From: a virus
Length of the DNA: 54,110 nt
Virus record (IMG/VR): IMGVR_UViG_3300035181_001603
Location: 1-54,110 of that record
Direction: 5' to 3' (one strand)
A program made the position numbers and the translations under genes. Positions 6,596 to 14,701 of the stretch are shown here, piece by piece (position 1 is the stretch's first letter; each line of letters opens with the position of its first letter). Under the pieces are notes generated by a model. That model had not been told where the DNA came from, did not search any database, and saw nothing but the letters and a program-made list of their open reading frames with translations.

Positions 6596-6967
6596 ATGAA
6601 AATCAAAACAGCAGAACTATCGGGAAAGGCCCTTTGCTATTCCGTCTGCATGATAGAGATGCCACACTTGGTGTGGGGAGAAACAATAGGGATACACTAT
6701 GCAAGTGATCAGATTGTTGTACCTGAGCTACCATCTCCAGCCTGCTACACGCCGTTCCTGGGTTGGGAAGAAGTCGGGCCGATTATTGAGCGGGAAAGCA
6801 TAGACATCATAAGAGATCCTAACGGTACAGCCGGATGGGGAGCACGTACGTATAGAGATAGAAAAGCACTGTGGAGTTATGGCCCCACGCCTATAATCGC
6901 AGCCATGCGCTGTTACGTTGCCAGCAAGCTGGGTGACGAAGTGGAAATTCCAGAGGATCTGAAATGA
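6596..6967 (+). CDS. DUF2591-like phage protein, copy 1
   Basis: A 123-residue protein. The start at 6596 follows AAGGACTTAGA and gives the family N-terminus MKIKTAELSGKAL; the in-frame ATG at 6545 has no ribosome site. The motifs GPIIERESI and the C-terminus PTPIIAAMRCYVASKLGDEVEIPE match the pattern of DUF2591, a family frequent in proteobacterial phages. Four copies occur between 6596 and 9461. Here the usual LDWAVAKCE block is replaced by LCYSVCMIE. Role unknown. Confidence 0.75.
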   Translation: MKIKTAELSGKALCYSVCMIEMPHLVWGETIGIHYASDQIVVPELPSPACYTPFLGWEEVGPIIERESIDIIRDPNGTAGWGARTYRDRKALWSYGPTPIIAAMRCYVASKLGDEVEIPEDLK

Positions 6968-7413
6968 AAACCAAAACTATTACGATCAAAGGTGTGAGTC
7001 TCAAGAAAATGCCAGCCCCCAGGAAGGGCCTATGCTTCGGCTGTTACCTGTTTGAGAACTACAACACCAAGGACTGCTCCGGGGGGAAGGACGGACACTT
7101 GATCTGCCAAGAGGAAGAGGAAGATATTGTTTGGGTTGAGGCCACGCCAGTCTATGTGGTCAGTAGTTGGCAGGACGGATACACCCTGCCCCAAGAACCA
7201 GGCCTGTATCAGCGCCAGTTCTCAGTAATACCTGACACTCTATTCGATGTCCAAGATGATGATAATAACTATCACTACTTCGACGGTGAGGTCTGGTACA
7301 TCTGGGGCTGTGGCAAGCAGAATGCGATATACGAGTTCGGGTGCAAGCACCATGATCAGAGCACAAAGTACAAGCACGCCCCGTGGCGCGGGCTCATTGA
7401 GGAGTCGAAATGA
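6964..7413 (+). CDS. Cys-containing small phage protein, 149 aa
   Basis: A 149-residue protein with an N-terminal Cys cluster (CFGCY near residue 21, then C near 37 and 49) that could bind zinc. The C-terminal domain (YQRQFSVIPD, then YFDGEVWYIWGC, then APWRGLIEE) resembles a domain seen in small phage proteins. The N-terminal 50 residues (KGVSLKKMPAPRKGLCFGCY) recur at the start of the 8470 gene. It overlaps both neighbours by four bases. Function unknown. Confidence 0.7.
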   Translation: MKTKTITIKGVSLKKMPAPRKGLCFGCYLFENYNTKDCSGGKDGHLICQEEEEDIVWVEATPVYVVSSWQDGYTLPQEPGLYQRQFSVIPDTLFDVQDDDNNYHYFDGEVWYIWGCGKQNAIYEFGCKHHDQSTKYKHAPWRGLIEESK

Positions 7414-7649
7414 ACCCTGATATTTTCTGCGTGGGCTTTCGGCGTGGCGTGGACATTCACTTTGCCGCCAACGACAAAGGCATCGCCCAACTTCCCGACC
7501 TGATAAAAAAGAGCAAGCACCCTAACTGGACCTCGGGTATGTATGACGTATGGATTGCGGCAACAGTGCCAAACGTAATTGCACTGCGTTTAATGGGCAT
7601 CATCACCGCCGGGGATGCAACGAATATCTTAGATGGAGTGAAAACATGA
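7410..7649 (+). CDS. Hypothetical protein, 79 aa
   Basis: A 79-residue protein (MNPDIFCVGFRRGVDIHFAA, then WTSGMYDVWIAATVPNVIAL). ATGA overlaps on both sides show tight coupling with the flanking genes. No membrane helix, signal peptide or catalytic motif is visible and I do not recognise the family. Confidence 0.65.
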   Translation: MNPDIFCVGFRRGVDIHFAANDKGIAQLPDLIKKSKHPNWTSGMYDVWIAATVPNVIALRLMGIITAGDATNILDGVKT

Positions 7650-7930
7650 GACATACACCAGGCCCCTGGGTCGTCAAAGGCACCAACCCTCACCGTGTTT
7701 ACGCACGGGATGGGATTGGTATTATCTGTCAATGTGACAACATGGAGCTTCCTCTAGCAACCGAAAAAGCAAATGCCCACTTAATCGCGGCGGCACCGGA
7801 TATGCTGGCGGCCTTAAGCAAGCTGGCGAATGAATGCATCGGCGGGGAAGTGGGGACGTCTAAAGCGCCGACATGGGAGACGCTGTGCGCAGTTGAAACT
7901 TTACTTCATAATCTGGAGTTGAAAACATGA
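7646..7930 (+). CDS. HTPGPW / LIAAAPD-type small phage protein
   Basis: A 94-residue protein starting MRHTPGPWVVKG and carrying AHLIAAAPDMLAALSKL. This combination is a very common small protein in phages and prophages of Proteobacteria; its function has not been established. The start at 7646 overlaps the previous stop; a longer frame back to 7550 would run through the previous gene. It is one of the better indications that the host is a proteobacterium. Confidence 0.8.
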   Translation: MRHTPGPWVVKGTNPHRVYARDGIGIICQCDNMELPLATEKANAHLIAAAPDMLAALSKLANECIGGEVGTSKAPTWETLCAVETLLHNLELKT

Positions 7931-7984
7931 GGTCGGACTCTATGCACAAGAAGTTGAAATAGACTAGGCTCTGGAGGGTTACCT

Positions 7985-8473
7985 ATGAAAATAAAAGTAG
8001 CAGACGCAACCAAGTTGCAGCTCGACTGGCTGATGGCCAAAGCAGAAGGTATGCAAGTAGCCGTTGTAATGAACGAAAGAGTGCCCCAGGTGTGGAACTG
8101 GGATGACATCAATCCAAACACTACCTACAAGAACAAGGTAGGGGAGCATCGTTTCTTGCTGAACGGCAAGCCTGTAGGTCTATTCGGTAATCCCGTTGAG
8201 TACACGGGCGCTGATATGTGGCCTATTATTGAGCGTGAGGGTATTGGTATCTTTCAGTGTTCCCGTGATTTAGGTAAGCCGTGCAACTACTGGGTAGCAA
8301 CAATAGAATCGCAATCCTGGGATTGGAGCTACACTACCTGGCACGAAGACAAATCTATAATACTTTACAAAAGTGACACATATGTCGGCCCAACTCCACT
8401 CATTGCTGCCCTACGATGTTATGTTGCCAACACACTTGGTGAAGAAGTTGAAATACCTGAGGAACTGAAATGA
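7985..8473 (+). CDS. DUF2591-like phage protein, copy 2
   Basis: A 162-residue member of the same family as the genes at 6596, 8692 and 9057. The N-terminus is diverged (MKIKVADATKLQLDWLMAKAEG). The central WPIIEREGIGIFQ and the C-terminus PTPLIAALRCYVANTLGEEVEIPEE are retained, with an extra 30 residues in the middle. GGAGGGTTACCT precedes the ATG. It overlaps the next gene by four bases. Confidence 0.75.
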   Translation: MKIKVADATKLQLDWLMAKAEGMQVAVVMNERVPQVWNWDDINPNTTYKNKVGEHRFLLNGKPVGLFGNPVEYTGADMWPIIEREGIGIFQCSRDLGKPCNYWVATIESQSWDWSYTTWHEDKSIILYKSDTYVGPTPLIAALRCYVANTLGEEVEIPEELK

Positions 8474-9060
8474 AAATCAAAACGAACGTTACTATAGTCA
8501 GGGAGGTGAGTCTCAAGACAATGCCTACTCCCATCAAGGGCAAGTGCTTAGGCTGCTACATATGGGAAAACAAAAGCATGGATTGTTGCCCCAGGACAGA
8601 GAGTGGGAAGCTGCTCTGCATTGGGAATGTATGGGCCAATAACCATACTAGTATATGGGTTGAGGACCTAGACGGGATAAGGGGGATTGAAATGAAAATC
8701 AAAATAGCAGAACTAACAGGCACTGCTCTAAATTGGGCTGTGGCAAAGTGTGATAATCGCAAGGTTAGATTCAGCATAGGTGGAAGTATGGAAGTAAGGG
8801 GACAAACTGAAGACGGTAACGAGTTACCAGATCACTGGGACTTGTGGATGCCATGGAATCCATCCACTTATTGGGAACAAGGCGGGCCTATTATTGAGCG
8901 TGAGAAGATAGGGGCGAACTGGATTGCAGGGAAGTGGCAAGCCCGAGGTTATTTATATGGAAGGATAAGCTATGGGGAAACCCTACTCATTGCTGCCCTA
9001 CGATACTATGTTGCCAGCAGGCTTGGTGAAGAAGTTGAAATGCCGGAGGAGCTGAAATGA
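8470..9060 (+). CDS. In-frame fusion: Cys-rich N-domain plus DUF2591-like copy 3
   Basis: A 196-residue open frame made of two parts. Residues 1-74 (VSLKTMPTPIKGKCLGCYIW, Cys cluster) match the N-terminus of the 6964 gene. Residues 75-196 start again with MKIKIAELTGTALNWAVAKC and form a complete DUF2591-like protein. Directly before the internal ATG at 8692 lies GGGGGATTGAA, a good ribosome site. The internal start may therefore still be used, giving both a fusion and a 122-residue protein. The layout suggests the region between two genes lost its stop codon. Confidence 0.7.
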   Translation: MKIKTNVTIVREVSLKTMPTPIKGKCLGCYIWENKSMDCCPRTESGKLLCIGNVWANNHTSIWVEDLDGIRGIEMKIKIAELTGTALNWAVAKCDNRKVRFSIGGSMEVRGQTEDGNELPDHWDLWMPWNPSTYWEQGGPIIEREKIGANWIAGKWQARGYLYGRISYGETLLIAALRYYVASRLGEEVEMPEELK

Positions 9061-9461
9061 AAATGAAAACAGAAGAACTAACCGGACTAGCCCTGGATTG
9101 GGCGGTGGCGAAGTGTGAAGATGCCATGTACCCAATTGGTAATGTCAAATTGATTGAGGGCAAGTGGCTTCTTATCTGTGTTGGGGGCGACCCAGATCAC
9201 GGCGGAAGTCGTGTGTATTTCAATCCTTCAACCGACTGGGAACAAGGCGGGCCTATTATTGATCGCATCAAAGGGCTTACACAGCATACATGGCTTGAAG
9301 CATACAGACTAGAAAGCCAATGTGAATGTCACATACACAACTACGAAGGAAATTGGATTAAGTTTGGGCCCACCCCACTCATAACAGCCATGCGCTGCTA
9401 CGTTGCCAGCAAACTTGGTGATGAGGTTGAAATTCCAGAGGAACTGATCAGCTCAATATAA
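9057..9461 (+). CDS. DUF2591-like phage protein, copy 4
   Basis: A 134-residue protein with the best family match in the window: MKTEELTGLALDWAVAKCE, then FNPSTDWEQGGPIIDRI, then PTPLITAMRCYVASKLGDEV. Overlaps the preceding gene by four bases. It closes the long early-type operon. The family is widespread in phages, with no established biochemical role. Confidence 0.8.
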   Translation: MKMKTEELTGLALDWAVAKCEDAMYPIGNVKLIEGKWLLICVGGDPDHGGSRVYFNPSTDWEQGGPIIDRIKGLTQHTWLEAYRLESQCECHIHNYEGNWIKFGPTPLITAMRCYVASKLGDEVEIPEELISSI

Positions 9462-9493
9462 GTTACCAAGGTTTTAAATAAGGACTCTGATTT

Positions 9494-9512
9494 TTGGTAT
9501 AAGAATAGTAGA
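9494..9512 (+). promoter_or_regulatory. Promoter motif TTGGTATAAG
   Basis: TTGGTATAAGAATAGTAG sits 33 bases after the last gene of the early-type cluster and faces away from it. It shares the AATAGTAG continuation with modules A to C. It would transcribe 9513-9660, which holds only a 35-codon frame and the convergent terminator. Its target is therefore a tiny gene or a small RNA. Confidence 0.6.
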
Positions 9513-9540
9513 TAGAAGTCTTAGGGATTTCTCAAATGTT

Positions 9541-9648
9541 ATGGCTAGCATTTCCCTGAGGCCTATACCTCTGAAAGGATACCATCTTGTGGAAGTACCG
9601 GATCTTTACAATAAAGCAGTACAGAGGTTTGTAGTACCTTTTAATTAA
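9541..9648 (+). CDS. Possible 35-aa ORF (or small RNA) behind its own promoter
   Basis: A 35-codon frame (MASISLRPIPLKGYHLVEVP, then DLYNKAVQRFVVPFN) is the only sizeable plus-strand frame in the transcript predicted from the promoter at 9494. An AGGGA lies about 22 bases upstream of the ATG, too far for a good ribosome site, so translation is uncertain. The transcript would end at the hairpin at 9659. It could equally be an untranslated regulatory RNA running towards the end of the tail operon. Confidence 0.35.
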   Translation: MASISLRPIPLKGYHLVEVPDLYNKAVQRFVVPFN

Positions 9649-9658
9649 CCTAAACTAT

Positions 9659-9682
9659 CCTCCCTATTGGGAGGCCTAGTTT
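9659..9682. terminator. Convergent terminator CCTCCC/GGGAGG
   Basis: CCTCCC (9659-9664), loop TATT, GGGAGG (9669-9674), followed by CCTAGTTTT on the plus strand and ATAGTTTA on the minus strand. It lies between convergent units and directly follows the stop of the spike gene, so it can serve both. Confidence 0.7.
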
Positions 9683-10719
9683 TAGCCAAAATGAACTCCG
9701 GAAGTATCCACTCTCATATAATGACTATGAGATTCTATTCTAACCCCGGTTGAATCAAAGATGGCCGTGGAAACATCATTGAAGTTTATTGAAATTGAAC
9801 TTGGATTGATGGTTACTGAAGAGTTGGATACAATGTCCTGTATTTGATTGGCTACAGTAGTCCTAGTCGAAGTCCCGACCCGGTCTATTATCGTACCGGC
9901 ATTTGCCGTCTGAGTACTGTTACCGATTACAATTATCATTTCCCCAGATTCATCCAGGGTTTCTACCATTACATCCCCAGCACTACCCGCACCTATCAGT
10001 CTTTTTTTAATTACTATAGAAATTGGGCTGGGTATTGGCTTAGGTGTTCCAAAAGGTGCGTCCTTACAGTGTTCTCCTGCGGCTACATCTCCATGGATTT
10101 CAGTGTACTCAAAATGACTATTCTTAGATCCGGTTAAATCCCGGTTAAATCCATAATATCTATATAGCCTGCCATATATATTGGCTATGGTCTCACTACT
10201 GAAATCACACATCAGATCATAGTTGCGGCCAACCACTCTCACCAGATCATCCCACCTAGAGACTATTATTTGGGCCAGGGGACTTGCCCTTACCAGAGCA
10301 GTACCCTCTCTCAGAAGTCCTACCAATCCTCCTGACAAGTTAGTCTGGATATGATCTCCGGCAGTAAAATCTGCTGGTTTATACGGATTGCTTTGAAAGC
10401 CACTAGAAAGGCCTGTAGCTGATCCTTGGTCCGTAGAGGGACCTGTGGTACCTATTTGTGAAGAAAAATCAACTGAAGGCCCTATGGCTGGAATTAGACC
10501 TAGTATTAAAGGATATGAGGTAGCAGTAGTTATTAACACTCTGTCTCCAGAAGTTGGGGTGAAGCTGTCTGTTCTGCTGGAAAGTAGCCAGGTAACACCT
10601 CGTAGACGTTGTCCTTTAAGGGTTTTACAGTCACACAAGAACTTAATGGGATCTACAGAGGTAACTATGGCCTCCATCATGCCAGAATCAGATCTGAAAG
10701 AACTATTTAAAATACTCAA
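9682..10719 (-). CDS. Baseplate/tail spike-like protein (gpV/gp5 type)
   Basis: A 345-residue protein following the tail tube. The N-terminal ~90 residues (EAIVTSVDPIKFLCDCKTL, then GDRVLITTATSYPLILGLI) look like the OB-fold of baseplate spike or hub proteins. The C-terminal third is polar and beta-repeat-like (SVTINPSSISINFNDVS, then GVRIESHSHYMRVDTSGVHF), as in beta-helical spikes with a His-rich metal-binding tip. The start is TTG with CGGGG upstream; an in-frame ATG at 10680 is the alternative. Assignment combines fold pattern and position after sheath and tube. Confidence 0.6.
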   Translation of the reverse strand: MSILNSSFRSDSGMMEAIVTSVDPIKFLCDCKTLKGQRLRGVTWLLSSRTDSFTPTSGDRVLITTATSYPLILGLIPAIGPSVDFSSQIGTTGPSTDQGSATGLSSGFQSNPYKPADFTAGDHIQTNLSGGLVGLLREGTALVRASPLAQIIVSRWDDLVRVVGRNYDLMCDFSSETIANIYGRLYRYYGFNRDLTGSKNSHFEYTEIHGDVAAGEHCKDAPFGTPKPIPSPISIVIKKRLIGAGSAGDVMVETLDESGEMIIVIGNSTQTANAGTIIDRVGTSTRTTVANQIQDIVSNSSVTINPSSISINFNDVSTAIFDSTGVRIESHSHYMRVDTSGVHFG

Positions 10720-10735
10720 TTTAATTACCCCGAAA

Positions 10736-10762
10736 AAAAACCCGTAAAAGCTACGGGTTTTT
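10736..10762. terminator. Strong hairpin terminator after the tail tube gene
   Basis: AAAAACCCGTA (10736-10746) and TACGGGTTTTT (10752-10762) pair around AAAGC. A long U-tract follows on the minus strand. It lies between the tail tube gene and the spike gene, so the abundant tube message can be separated from the less needed spike message. Confidence 0.85.
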
Positions 10763-10772
10763 ACTTTTCTTT

Positions 10773-11444
10773 TTAGACCAGAGAGACTGGAACGGTTCGA
10801 TCATATTCCATTGCCACAGAGTCCATGATTACAGGTTGGCCTGAGCTTATACTAAAACTATAGTTGGCAAACATGCAATTTTCTAAGTAGATAGCCGTCA
10901 GGATTTTACCTGTACCAGAGTCATCACCACCCCTAGACTTGAATACTAATAGAAGGCCGAATGGAACCCCAAAAACTTCTGAGTCCAAGTTCATTTGAAT
11001 CTCTGGATTGGTATTATTACCCGGAGCTTTGGTACCAGTAGAATCGGTAACAGGCTTATATGAATTTTGGGTACATGCGGCCAAGATGTTTGCCTGGTCG
11101 GCCAACATCTTACTAAAGCTTACACTTGAGACGGTTTTACCACGAGTGAAGAAACTGCGGTTAGAACCAATCTCATAAAGTCTACTAAGGCTTGGATTCT
11201 GTTGGATACCAATACCATCTACTAGACCGATTGGGGTCAAGGACACCGTGGGTGAGCTAATTGCCGAAAACCGGGCAGGCCCCGCCAAAAGCAGAGTACT
11301 ATCTGGTGAAGCCGAATATTGACTAAATCGCTCAAGACCATCATCATTAAGGCTGGATACGTAGTTGCCTTTCCAGTCAAAGTCTGGAGCAAAGCCCGCA
11401 CCTACGGTAGTGCCTAATCTATCATTTACTGATTCTACAGCCAT
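10773..11444 (-). CDS. Tail tube protein
   Basis: A 223-residue protein immediately downstream of the sheath gene, the usual place for the tube subunit of contractile tails. The C-terminal part (ILTAIYLENCMFANYSFSIS, then QPVIMDSVAMEYDR) has the pattern of T4 gp19-like tube proteins, where a strand ending in an S-x-x-Y-D-R-like segment closes the barrel. AGGAAATTAAC precedes the ATG. A strong terminator follows, fitting a high-copy structural protein. Many copies would stack inside the sheath to form the DNA-conducting channel. Confidence 0.75.
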   Translation of the reverse strand: MAVESVNDRLGTTVGAGFAPDFDWKGNYVSSLNDDGLERFSQYSASPDSTLLLAGPARFSAISSPTVSLTPIGLVDGIGIQQNPSLSRLYEIGSNRSFFTRGKTVSSVSFSKMLADQANILAACTQNSYKPVTDSTGTKAPGNNTNPEIQMNLDSEVFGVPFGLLLVFKSRGGDDSGTGKILTAIYLENCMFANYSFSISSGQPVIMDSVAMEYDRTVPVSLV

Positions 11445-11456
11445 GTTAATTTCCTA

Positions 11457-14093
11457 TTAAATAACTAAATAAATATTCAGATAGTTTAATGGATAAACTA
11501 CACTGACTGACATAACTACATTACCAGTATCTTTGTTAACCGGATCTTGTCCCATGCTTTTAATTTTTGCATCAATCAAGGGAGGACCAATTCTGGGAAG
11601 AGGCTTACTCTTCAATAGGGCAGAGCCTGCATCAATGGTTTGGCGAATAATACCAAAGGTTGCCGTAGTGGTATTCCAGGTTCCGATAAAGGACTTAACC
11701 AGATCATAATAAAAGTAAGACAGGAAGTCCCAGTTTTTTACAACAAGCTGTTCACGATACTCTAGAACTGTAGTATCCGTGGTAAGAGCATGTCTAATAT
11801 AAGGTGTACCCGTCTGACTATCTTGGACATACATACATACACCGGCTGCGGCCATTGTATTGAGGTCGTCCTTGGAAAAATAATAGTTGGAATGGACTAG
11901 ATTGGTAATACCTGCAACACCGATGTTGGTCATACCTTGTTGAACGGGTAGACCTGAAACAAGACCGGCATGGGCACATGCAATATAATAACCTGGAAGA
12001 TTCTTTACCACTCCATCTACTTCAATACCAGCTACATCGGGACCAACCATCCAAGTACGGTTAGAATTATAGTTATGGGCACTTGCAGCAACCTCGGCGG
12101 CCTGTTGGCTACGGGTCAAGGGGCGGGAAATGTATAACTGTACTGCTGTAGCTCCGGAAGTGGCTGAAATAACCAATTGCTGATTACTGACAATAGATAG
12201 GACAGTATAAGAAAGGTTTGTAGCCCCTAGACTGGTTGCAACCACTTTGACCGTATCTCCGGCAGAGATACCATCACTTATAAAGGTTGAGGCCGTAGAG
12301 GTAAGAACATAGCTACTACCTGACAGGGCTATAGAAGCCCCAACAGTAGGATTGGTCGCAGAGGCGGCACCAATATCTAAATTCTGTGGAATAGCCTTAT
12401 TAACAACTACCACTCTCCAGGCTGCTTTGTCTGGTGTAGACTGTTCTATTGCATGTAGACTACATGCCTCTAGAATAGAGGGGTCTTGGGTCAATGGTAC
12501 GATACAATATAGTCGTTCTGCCTGACTGGTAAATAAAGCTTGTTCATATCCAAAAAGATCTTCACTTCCAACTGCAATAGCCTTGATACGGCCAGTAGTA
12601 TTGGCCAAGGCCATTATACATCCTAGACCCAGAGGGTTGGCATCTGTAAGATCACCAAGTTGGCCTGCTGCATCACTTGCGTTATTTATAGTAAGGATCT
12701 GATTGGTCTTGTCGGTACGAAGAGCTCTGTAGCCGAAGTAAACATCGCCTGAGGCAATCTGTCCAAAATTAACTTCTGGGTTGGGATTAATTACTACATT
12801 ACCGGTAGTTCCAGTGGCAGTAGTGTTATATGAGGTTCCGCCTGAAATTGGACGTGTAATTGGAACGACCAAATCCTGATATGACTTTAAGACCATCAAA
12901 GAGACGGTAGGACTACTAATAACGGCGGCCCCTGCTACGGCAGTACTTGCCCCGGCAAGAAGAGTTAAGGTCAGACCTGACAAACCAGTAATATCAGTAA
13001 CTAGGTCAGAACCACTCGTGCCAGCTCCAGATACAACTATTTTTTGCCCGGCGGCAAAACCTGGATTAGATACTAAGGTCAGTGTCGTAGGAGTACTTAG
13101 TGAAATGGTACCTACACCTACAAAACTCATATCAGCAGGCATTTGATCAAATGCATTGATAGTAGACATAGTGCCACTGTTACCTGTAGAGGTAACTACA
13201 CTTCTAATAACTGAACTGTACAGTACTGAAGAGCCAGAAGTATTTACATAAGATAGGCTTAGTGTATCACCTGGTTCAGCTCTAAGGGTATTGGTCACAC
13301 TGTTCAAGTTAGACGGAATCGTCTTTGTGACGGCGGCAGTATTTACTGTGCCTACCAGGGCAGCTGATAGGGTCAATACAGTACTAGTTTTAGATGTAAT
13401 AATAGCTGAGGACCCACCACCTGCAAAAGTGGTACCTGCCACAGAGATTACATCACCAACAACTAGTTTATTAGCACTCGATACACTATTCAGTGTCAGA
13501 GAGTTAGTTCCGCCAGTACCGGTTCCTGTAATACCACTGGGAATTAGGACAGATAATAGACTAGAGCCTGATTGCCCTAGAAAACCGGTGAGCATAGTCT
13601 GAACTTTAGCATTGCTTACTACCAAGTTAATCGAGGAAGCATCTACCATCTGACCTGGGATTTGATTGGGTAGAGAGAAAGTATTGGACGCCTGTGGATT
13701 TGTAATAGAAGCTTTAGTAGAGACAAGTACATCAGTCACAGTGGTACTGGCTACAGTATCTAGAGTAATTACATTACCTGCAATCCCTAGGACTATTGCC
13801 TGTAGGGTGGCCGCCCCTAGACCAGCTCCTGGGACCAGGGCTACTGCTCCGACTGCAATACTACCAGTGGCGGTTACGGTCAACAGGGCAGACTTGGCCG
13901 TCATAGAACCAGTGGTATAGACAGTTGATTTGGCCGCCGTTTCAATTTGGCTAGCCAAGCTACCTGGGACATAGGCCAGGTTATTATACAGCGGACCAAT
14001 AATACAGGTATCCAGATCAGGGGTGGAATTGGCTACACCACCGGAGTTTTGTAACTCCTGATAAATCTGGGGGCTTGGCTTGATATAAGACAT
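11457..14093 (-). CDS. Tail sheath protein, 878 aa
   Basis: Identified as a contractile sheath from the C-terminal domain: YYIACAHAGLVSGLPVQQG, then GVCMYVQDSQTGTPYIRHAL, then VLEYREQLVVKNWDFLSYFY, and a closing NVVMSVSVVYPLNYLNIYLVI-type strand. The N-terminus (IYQELQNSGGVANSTPDLDT) also fits. At 878 residues it is longer than typical sheaths (about 500-660). Residues ~100-450 form a Val/Ser/Thr/Gly-rich series of beta-sandwich-like repeats that probably decorates the outside. The TAGRGTTAAAATA motif lies 24 bases upstream of the start. The sheath gene leads the sheath-tube pair. Confidence 0.85.
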   Translation of the reverse strand: MSYIKPSPQIYQELQNSGGVANSTPDLDTCIIGPLYNNLAYVPGSLASQIETAAKSTVYTTGSMTAKSALLTVTATGSIAVGAVALVPGAGLGAATLQAIVLGIAGNVITLDTVASTTVTDVLVSTKASITNPQASNTFSLPNQIPGQMVDASSINLVVSNAKVQTMLTGFLGQSGSSLLSVLIPSGITGTGTGGTNSLTLNSVSSANKLVVGDVISVAGTTFAGGGSSAIITSKTSTVLTLSAALVGTVNTAAVTKTIPSNLNSVTNTLRAEPGDTLSLSYVNTSGSSVLYSSVIRSVVTSTGNSGTMSTINAFDQMPADMSFVGVGTISLSTPTTLTLVSNPGFAAGQKIVVSGAGTSGSDLVTDITGLSGLTLTLLAGASTAVAGAAVISSPTVSLMVLKSYQDLVVPITRPISGGTSYNTTATGTTGNVVINPNPEVNFGQIASGDVYFGYRALRTDKTNQILTINNASDAAGQLGDLTDANPLGLGCIMALANTTGRIKAIAVGSEDLFGYEQALFTSQAERLYCIVPLTQDPSILEACSLHAIEQSTPDKAAWRVVVVNKAIPQNLDIGAASATNPTVGASIALSGSSYVLTSTASTFISDGISAGDTVKVVATSLGATNLSYTVLSIVSNQQLVISATSGATAVQLYISRPLTRSQQAAEVAASAHNYNSNRTWMVGPDVAGIEVDGVVKNLPGYYIACAHAGLVSGLPVQQGMTNIGVAGITNLVHSNYYFSKDDLNTMAAAGVCMYVQDSQTGTPYIRHALTTDTTVLEYREQLVVKNWDFLSYFYYDLVKSFIGTWNTTTATFGIIRQTIDAGSALLKSKPLPRIGPPLIDAKIKSMGQDPVNKDTGNVVMSVSVVYPLNYLNIYLVI

Positions 14094-14117
14094 TTATTAT
14101 ATTCCTAAATAATACTT

Positions 14118-14130
14118 TATTTTAACTCTT
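14118..14130 (-). promoter_or_regulatory. Late-type motif before sheath (AGAGTTAAAATA)
   Basis: On the minus strand this reads AGAGTTAAAATA, followed by AAGTATT, and it overlaps the stop of the preceding gene. The same 12-mer occurs before the portal gene (48519-48530). It belongs to a six-member set found only before minus-strand virion-type and RNAP genes. Confidence 0.55.
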
Positions 14131-14701
14131 AGTCTATACTAAAGTTAATGTTTTTCAAAACTATGGCATCGTCACTTATGCTCCAGCTTTCTTCCATGCT
14201 CCAAGGTATACCAAGGGAGACTTCGAATATCTCATTATCCTCCCGGTTTGGGGTACAAGGACTTACCTGAAGAGGTAATCCAAAGGTTTTAAATCCTTGA
14301 GTATTACACAAAAACTGTGCCGCCCAAACCAGAAAGTGTTCTGTATAATCTGTAATCTTTTCACAGGTACCTTCGAATCTTGACTGGATTAATATCTGGA
14401 CAGTACCGTTTATCAATACTAGTTTAGTCTCCTTGGTAAGACCAAGTTCAGACCTGGGCCCTTTTGAAGTCATCATATTGTCAGAAAGACCGGTCTTGTC
14501 AATTATATGGCTACCTCGGCTAATCAGTATACGAGGCTTGGCCTGAATGACTTTTTTATTGAAGTTATTTATTGTGTCAATTTCGATATTGCTTTTAACT
14601 TCGTCAGAATCCCATTTAAGCTCAGGGTCTACATAGTTTTCAAACATATACCGTAAAGGCCTAATGATGCGAGACGACAGGTAGGCAGGAGAGAATATCA
14701 T
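14129..14701 (-). CDS. Putative neck or tail-completion protein
   Basis: A 190-residue protein between the Zn-ribbon virion protein and the sheath. An N-terminal helix (FSPAYLSSRIIRPLRYMFENYV) is followed by a mixed alpha/beta body. The position just before the sheath matches where contractile phages encode tail terminator or neck subunits. No family signature is recognised. ATGA overlap with the preceding gene indicates coupling. Confidence 0.5.
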   Translation of the reverse strand: MIFSPAYLSSRIIRPLRYMFENYVDPELKWDSDEVKSNIEIDTINNFNKKVIQAKPRILISRGSHIIDKTGLSDNMMTSKGPRSELGLTKETKLVLINGTVQILIQSRFEGTCEKITDYTEHFLVWAAQFLCNTQGFKTFGLPLQVSPCTPNREDNEIFEVSLGIPWSMEESWSISDDAIVLKNINFSID

